Source: an uncultured Clostridium sp. (GTDB taxonomy: Bacteria > Bacillota > Clostridia > Lachnospirales > Lachnospiraceae). Taken from it: a DNA stretch of 64,000 nucleotides. The notes beneath the pieces are model-generated. The model saw only the letters and a list, made by a program, of their open reading frames with translations. It ran no database searches and had not been told where the DNA came from. The position numbers and the translations under genes are program-made. The stretch covers positions 7,763 through 71,762 of the forward strand of contig CABVBU010000010.1 of NCBI GenBank assembly GCA_902496665.1, read 5' to 3'. Numbering within the stretch: the stretch's first letter is position 1; the number at the start of each line of letters is the position of its first letter. Positions 58,497 through 64,000 of this stretch are shown piece after piece.

Positions 58497-58523
58497 GGGG
58501 AGGCCGATGGAACTGGCCTCCCC
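58497..58523 (-). terminator. Strong hairpin after the restriction locus
   Basis: GGGGAGGCC (58497-58505) pairs perfectly with GGCCTCCCC (58515-58523). There is no long U-tract, but its position after the minus-strand operon suggests termination. Confidence 0.55.
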
Positions 58524-58525
58524 TC

Positions 58526-60049
58526 TTATACTACTTCCCAATGTCCTTTATGGCTGGTACCGACACGTTTGATAATGTTCTGCTGCCTCATCCTATTTAC
58601 ATGATATTTTACCCTGTTGATTTTCCAACCTAATTTTTCTGCAATCTCTTTCTGAGTCATATCTGGATTCTGGCTTATTATCTGCAAAATAGTTTTGGCC
58701 TCTTGGCTTAGTTTCGTTTGAGTGGTATTTTGGGTGGTTTGGGTGGTATCCCGCACAGTTTGGGTGGTATCCTGCACAGTTTGGGTGGTACTTTGGGTGG
58801 CTTGGGTGTTACATTGGGTGGCTTGGGTGCCACTTTGGATATTTTCTTCCGCACATCTTATCACTGTATCTTCCGTATTCCGATAAAGATTAATACGGAA
58901 TCCGATCTCTAAATCCTGAAACTCCGGCTCCCGCAGTCCATATTCTTTCATCGCCTCTAACAATTTCGGAATTCCACTGCCCCATGCTTCAATCAGATTC
59001 ATGTATGAAAAAGCATGCGCCAATGCACGATTTCGAATTTTAGAGTATCCCTCTCTCATTTTATCCAATGTCACACCTGGCATCAAACCGCCCGGAGAGG
59101 TGATCTCCAACCGATCATCATAAATCGCCACCTGGATATGTGAACTTTGTAAATAGCTACAGTTCATCACAGCATTAATAATCAACTCACGAATACTGTC
59201 CGGCGGTAATTCATAAATATCTTTCCGATAAATTCCCTCAAGTTTTGCGCCTAAATGAATATTTCTCAATACAAACTGGAACGAATCATCGATCTGCTGC
59301 CATAATGGACCGCTATACTCACGCTTGTCCACAAATACAGCACGCGTTTTTCCTTTGAACATTCCACATTGGATATGTGACAAGAATTCATCCTTTCCCA
59401 ACAGGAAAACATATCCATTTGTAGGATGTATACTTCCATCTTCTGCTTCTGCCAGTAGTCCCCAACTGAGCAGTACATTCTTTGTTATATCCTTAACCGC
59501 TTCTTTCTGCGTCTTTGACTTTCCATTCGCAATAGCTACTTCTTTCATCTGCCTGCACAGTTCTGCAATCTCTTCATCTGTGACTGTCAAATCTCTGCGA
59601 ATAACCTTGTCATAGGATCGTCCCTCATCCTCATAATACATTTCAGCTGTTAGGTCACGTCCAGCAGGACGGGATGTCCCCGAAACCCGGATATAAGTGC
59701 CATCCTTAATTCCCATGGACTTGATATAATACGGTCTCTGTTTTCCCGGGCTGATCTCAGCAATAATGATCGTCTTATCCTCAATCGTCTGTAAGTAAAC
59801 ATCTGGAATAACGACCGGTTCACAGCTGTCCGATATTGCTGTAGTAATCGCATCAATCTCCGAAAAGACATTTTCCTTAGGAATACCGACTACCTCACGA
59901 GTATCATCATCAACACCAAATACAATGCGTCCGCCCTCTCCATTTGAGAAGGCAACAACTGTTTTCATGTATTTTATACTATCCTTCGGTCTCTGGACTT
60001 TAAACTCTACATTTTTTGATTCACCTGCTAAGATTTCTTCAATAGTCAA
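58526..60049 (-). CDS. AlbA_2 (Schlafen-type) ATP-binding protein with TQ heptads and winged helix
   Basis: A 507-residue protein. Residues about 5-125 are an AlbA_2 domain (GESKNVEFKVQRPKDSIKYM, FSNGEGGRIVFGVDDDTREV). A central ATPase-like region follows (NAVMNCSYLQSSHIQVAIYD, ALAHAFSYMNLIEAWGSGIP). At about 405-450 there are roughly six 7-residue repeats (TQATQCN, TQATQST, TQTVQDT, TQTVRDT, TQTTQNT). The C-terminus is a winged helix (NPDMTQKEIAEKLGWKINRV). The TTG at 60049 lies six bases after GGAGGTG. It is 38 bases after hsdR, so it belongs to the restriction operon, where such proteins are common accessory or regulatory genes. Confidence 0.8.
   Translation of the reverse strand: MTIEEILAGESKNVEFKVQRPKDSIKYMKTVVAFSNGEGGRIVFGVDDDTREVVGIPKENVFSEIDAITTAISDSCEPVVIPDVYLQTIEDKTIIIAEISPGKQRPYYIKSMGIKDGTYIRVSGTSRPAGRDLTAEMYYEDEGRSYDKVIRRDLTVTDEEIAELCRQMKEVAIANGKSKTQKEAVKDITKNVLLSWGLLAEAEDGSIHPTNGYVFLLGKDEFLSHIQCGMFKGKTRAVFVDKREYSGPLWQQIDDSFQFVLRNIHLGAKLEGIYRKDIYELPPDSIRELIINAVMNCSYLQSSHIQVAIYDDRLEITSPGGLMPGVTLDKMREGYSKIRNRALAHAFSYMNLIEAWGSGIPKLLEAMKEYGLREPEFQDLEIGFRINLYRNTEDTVIRCAEENIQSGTQATQCNTQATQSTTQTVQDTTQTVRDTTQTTQNTTQTKLSQEAKTILQIISQNPDMTQKEIAEKLGWKINRVKYHVNRMRQQNIIKRVGTSHKGHWEVV
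58716..58835. repeat. 21-bp tandem repeat in the AlbA_2 gene
   Basis: TTTGGGTGGTATC-type units of 21 bp repeat about six times and encode the TQ heptads. Copies have drifted, so slippage is possible but not recent. Confidence 0.7.
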
Positions 60050-60087
60050 TAAATTCACCTCCACTCAGTTTCTACTATATTTCGCAA

Positions 60088-63000
60088 TTATTTTCCATAT
60101 GGTGTCTTCGTTTCCGCAACCATCGATAATGTATCCCGACTATTAAAATCGTAAGTTACTATCTTTTGCTCCGACTCAGTAAATGTAGATGAGCCACCAA
60201 TTCCAAAATATTTTTCAAAGAATTGTTTCAGTTTGTCAATAACGCCCTGCTTCTTCTTTGCTCTTCCACCGCCGCCGAAACGAGAGATTGGCGGCATAAG
60301 CCTATCTATATCCGTTCCCGCCGTCTTGATCTCTCCATCCCGGAATGCATTCTCCATAAATTTTCTGGTATCTTCCGGTTTCAGGCGTTCTTCCGCAATA
60401 ATATTATCGAGGTCATGATCTCGCTGCTCTACCACATAACTATGCCACTCATTCATAACATCATCCACATCATTGATTCCCGCTATAAAGGTTTCAATGA
60501 GCTGTTTCTTGCTGCGCAGTTCCGGACTGGCGTCAATTGCCTTGTTGATGGTTATCAATACTTCTTTATCCTCACAATGGGTATCATGATACTTCTTCAC
60601 AAGCATCAGAATATAATCAATATTGATTTCTATCTGACGAATCAGTTCAATCTCAAATACCACATCATCTGTAATATCCGTACTTTCCTGCCGCTTGCGT
60701 TTCCACTCATCGCGCAGATCCTGATAACGACCAAGATAATCCTGCAGATCACGCTCAGTAATCAATTCTTTCTCTTTAAATTCATCAAATGAAATCAAAA
60801 GATTTCTCATTCGGAGAATTGCCCCAAACAAGGCAATAAACTCTTTTTGATTTTGTTCCCCGATGATCTGGGGTTCTGACAGTGGAAACTTATCATTCAG
60901 TTCTTCCACCATATCCACATATCCCGGCATCGGTTTGCCATCTACCGATTCATATCCATAATAATAATCCTTAAAGCTCTGCAGAAGAACAATGCCTCCT
61001 GCATTCTTGTCCCCAAACAGGGAAATGGCACTGTCCACCCGCTTTTGCAGATTGCGAAAACATACAATATTTCCAAAGGTTTTAATAGAATTCAAAATGC
61101 GGTTTGTGCGCGAGAATGCCTGTATTAATCCATGCATTTTCAGATTCTTATCCACCCATAAAGTATTCATGGTTGTCGCATCGAAACCAGTAAGAAACAT
61201 ATTTACTACAATCAGAATATCCAATTCCTTATTCTTCATACGAAGAGACACATCTTTATAGTAATTCTGGAATTTATCACTTGAAGTGTCATAATTTGTA
61301 TGGAACATCTGATTATAATCTTCTATTGCCTCTTCCAAAAAATCTCTGGACGGCTGATCAAGTGCAGAAGTATCTTCGGAGTTTTCCTCATCCAGAATGC
61401 CATCCGATTCTTCCTCATTTGCGCCATAGCTGAAAATAGTCGCAACACGTAATTTCTTAGTCGGATCTGCTAACATCTGCTTTTTGAATTCCTGATAATA
61501 CAGCTTAGCCATCTGGACACTTGATACAGCAAAAATAGAATTAAAGCCACTGATTCTCTGTTTCTGCTTGATTTCCTCTACTTCGTCCCTTTTAGCTGAA
61601 GCAACCTCTGCAATATTCGTAAGTGTGTTGTATATGTATGTTTTATCTCCACGATATGTCTTCTGGTCAAAATGTTCCAGTATATACTGTGTCACAATAT
61701 GAATACGCTCAGGAGCCATCATAACCTTTTCCCTATTGATGTCCCAGACCATCTCATCTGTGATTTCTTCATCCACATCCATTGTTTTAATATAATCGAC
61801 ACGGAACGGGAGAACATTTTTATCATTAATTGCATCCACAATTGTATAGCTGTGAAGCTGATCGCCAAAAGTCTGTCCTGTTGTAAAAAATTCTGGATTC
61901 TTCGCTCTGCCTGAATTGACCGAGAATATTGGCGTTCCTGTAAATCCAAATAAATGATATTTCTTGAAATTCTTTACAATGGCAGTATGCATGTCACCAA
62001 ACTGACTACGATGGCACTCATCAAAAATGATGACAATATGCTTCGTGTATACTTCATGCCCCGGATTTTTCTTTATGAATGTAGCTAATTTCTGGATTGT
62101 AGTAATAATAATATGGGCATCCGGGTCTTCAAGCTGACGTTTTAATACAACGGTTGAAGTATTGCTGTTTGCAGCTCCTTTTTCAAAACGGTCATATTCC
62201 TTCATGGTCTGGTAATCCAGATCCTTACGATCAACCACGAACAATACTTTATCAATATACGACAATTTTGACGCCAGCCTTGCTGTCTTAAAAGAAGTGA
62301 GTGTTTTTCCTGATCCTGTGGTATGCCAGATATAACCTCCACCTTCAACACTGCCATACTTTTTATAATTATTAGCAATTTCAATGCGATTGAGAATTCT
62401 TTCTGTAGCCGTAATCTGGTATGGACGCATAACCATCAGCATATCCTCAGACGTAAAAATACAATACTTTGTGAGGATATTGAGAATCGTATGTTTCGCA
62501 AAAAATGTCTTGGTAAAATCAATGAGATCAGGAATCACACGATTATTGGCATCTGCCCAGAAACAAGTAAACTCAAAACTGTTGCTCGTCTTTGTCTTAC
62601 TGGCACCACGTTTTTCATGTTCTTTTTCTGCATTTCGTCTGGTACTATTGGAATAATACTTTGTATTTGTTCCATTTGAAATTACAAAAATCTGAATATA
62701 CTCGTATAATCCACAGCCCGCCCAGAAAGAATCTCTCTGATAACGGTTGATCTGATTGAATGCCTCTCGAATGGCAACCCCTCTGCGTTTCAGTTCAATA
62801 TGTACGAGCGGCAGTCCATTTACCAGTACTGTAACATCATAGCGGTTGTCATGCTTTGCACCATCTCCTGTACCGATCACATACTGGTTGATGACCTGCA
62901 GTCTGTTATTATGGATATTCTTTTTATCTATGAGCGTGATGTTCTTGGAAGAACCATCATCACGGGTCAGGACTTGAACATTATCCTCCTGTATCTTCCG

Positions 63001-63297
63001 GGTCTTTTCCACAATATGCTCGTTTGGATTGGCGACAGCATTTTTAAAAAAATCATCCCATTCCGTGTCAGAAAATCGATAATTATTCAGTTCCTCTAAC
63101 TTTTTCCGGAGATTAGCAATCAAATCTTTCTCCGTATGAATAGGCAAATACTCATATCCTTGTTCACATAACAGACGGATAAACTCCTGTTCCAGTTCTG
63201 CTTCACTCTGGTAACTGTCAGAGCGCTTCTTGACTGGTTCATATTCTGTGACAACGGTATTTTCTGATGTTTCCGCTACAATATTAAAGTATGGCAC
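60088..63297 (-). CDS. hsdR: Type I restriction enzyme R subunit HsdR
   Basis: A 1069-residue translocase-nuclease. The N-terminal nuclease site is PD-(D/E)xK-like: RYDVTVLVNGLPLVHIELKR. The motor has Walker A TTGSGKTLTS, motif II IIFDECHRSQFG, and motif VI QAFSRTNRI. The C-terminal helical domain contacts the modification enzyme. It is complete and in typical length. It needs HsdM and HsdS; hsdS starts 12 bases upstream, hsdM must lie beyond the window. Confidence 0.96.
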   Translation of the reverse strand: MPYFNIVAETSENTVVTEYEPVKKRSDSYQSEAELEQEFIRLLCEQGYEYLPIHTEKDLIANLRKKLEELNNYRFSDTEWDDFFKNAVANPNEHIVEKTRKIQEDNVQVLTRDDGSSKNITLIDKKNIHNNRLQVINQYVIGTGDGAKHDNRYDVTVLVNGLPLVHIELKRRGVAIREAFNQINRYQRDSFWAGCGLYEYIQIFVISNGTNTKYYSNSTRRNAEKEHEKRGASKTKTSNSFEFTCFWADANNRVIPDLIDFTKTFFAKHTILNILTKYCIFTSEDMLMVMRPYQITATERILNRIEIANNYKKYGSVEGGGYIWHTTGSGKTLTSFKTARLASKLSYIDKVLFVVDRKDLDYQTMKEYDRFEKGAANSNTSTVVLKRQLEDPDAHIIITTIQKLATFIKKNPGHEVYTKHIVIIFDECHRSQFGDMHTAIVKNFKKYHLFGFTGTPIFSVNSGRAKNPEFFTTGQTFGDQLHSYTIVDAINDKNVLPFRVDYIKTMDVDEEITDEMVWDINREKVMMAPERIHIVTQYILEHFDQKTYRGDKTYIYNTLTNIAEVASAKRDEVEEIKQKQRISGFNSIFAVSSVQMAKLYYQEFKKQMLADPTKKLRVATIFSYGANEEESDGILDEENSEDTSALDQPSRDFLEEAIEDYNQMFHTNYDTSSDKFQNYYKDVSLRMKNKELDILIVVNMFLTGFDATTMNTLWVDKNLKMHGLIQAFSRTNRILNSIKTFGNIVCFRNLQKRVDSAISLFGDKNAGGIVLLQSFKDYYYGYESVDGKPMPGYVDMVEELNDKFPLSEPQIIGEQNQKEFIALFGAILRMRNLLISFDEFKEKELITERDLQDYLGRYQDLRDEWKRKRQESTDITDDVVFEIELIRQIEINIDYILMLVKKYHDTHCEDKEVLITINKAIDASPELRSKKQLIETFIAGINDVDDVMNEWHSYVVEQRDHDLDNIIAEERLKPEDTRKFMENAFRDGEIKTAGTDIDRLMPPISRFGGGGRAKKKQGVIDKLKQFFEKYFGIGGSSTFTESEQKIVTYDFNSRDTLSMVAETKTPYGK

Positions 63298-63309
63298 ATG
63301 ATCGCCTCC

Positions 63310-64000
<691 letters not shown>

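Overview
The window looks like chromosome of a spore-forming gut Clostridium of the Lachnospiraceae type (clostridial cluster XIVa). This rests on the gene set: NifS/NifU beside mnmA, a SpoVB-like flippase, DacF-like carboxypeptidase, purE-M-N-D, pyrF-K-D-E, a YitT protein, a DUF3870 protein, choline-binding-type wall repeats and GGAGG ribosome sites. The assignment is an inference; no rRNA is present.

Layout. 1-5.2 kb: truncated GH25 lysozyme, tRNA-Ser(CGA), a lipoprotein amidase and the sulfur-transfer operon nifS-nifU-mnmA, all on the minus strand. 5.5-15.2 kb: SpoVB-like flippase, apt, an Rrf2 regulator, metY, a substrate-binding lipoprotein behind a riboswitch-like leader, a D,D-carboxypeptidase and a polysaccharide deacetylase. 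15.4-20.8 kb: a metal (probably zinc) block with two G3E GTPases, one carrying a long His/Asp/Cys-rich insert, and a znuA-znuC-znuB importer. 20.9-29.2 kb: a HAD phosphatase, a wall-binding repeat protein, a MacAB-like efflux set, an ABC ATPase/permease pair lacking a binding protein, and a YitT protein. 29.5-41.4 kb: housekeeping and accessory genes (DUF3870, DUF4392, LysR, NudC, MATE, two XRE regulators, AGCS symporter, TcdA, diaminopropionate ammonia-lyase). 41.5-47.2 kb: a decayed prophage with no integrase, capsid or terminase: sigma factor, endolysin, holin, membrane protein, an HTH-tail chimera, divergent repressors and an ImmA protease. 47.3-58.4 kb: purine genes, an aminopeptidase and pyrimidine genes. 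58.5-64 kb: a type I restriction locus (AlbA-domain protein, hsdR, hsdS), cut by the window edge inside hsdS.

Most notable items. (1) Inside the prophage remnant are two unlisted small hydrophobic peptide genes, each with a convergent antisense RNA. The one at 43.6-43.9 kb has the Fst/RNAII design: convergent promoters, a shared two-way terminator, and direct repeats giving 27 paired bases over the toxin start. The one at 47.0-47.2 kb looks like a Hol-Tox/TxpA-type pair. (2) Two copies, in opposite orientation, of a roughly 250-280 nt element that folds into one giant hairpin. The loop sequences are conserved while the stem sequences differ with compensation. Each copy also lies near the centre of a 2-3 kb zone of unusual strand composition. 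I cannot name this element. (3) At least eleven GTCT tetranucleotide repeats lie in frame within hsdS, which suggests phase-variable restriction-modification specificity. (4) Two riboswitch-like leaders with terminators precede the binding-protein gene and the DUF4392 gene.

All coordinates, pairings and promoter spacings were read by eye. No search or folding program was run.
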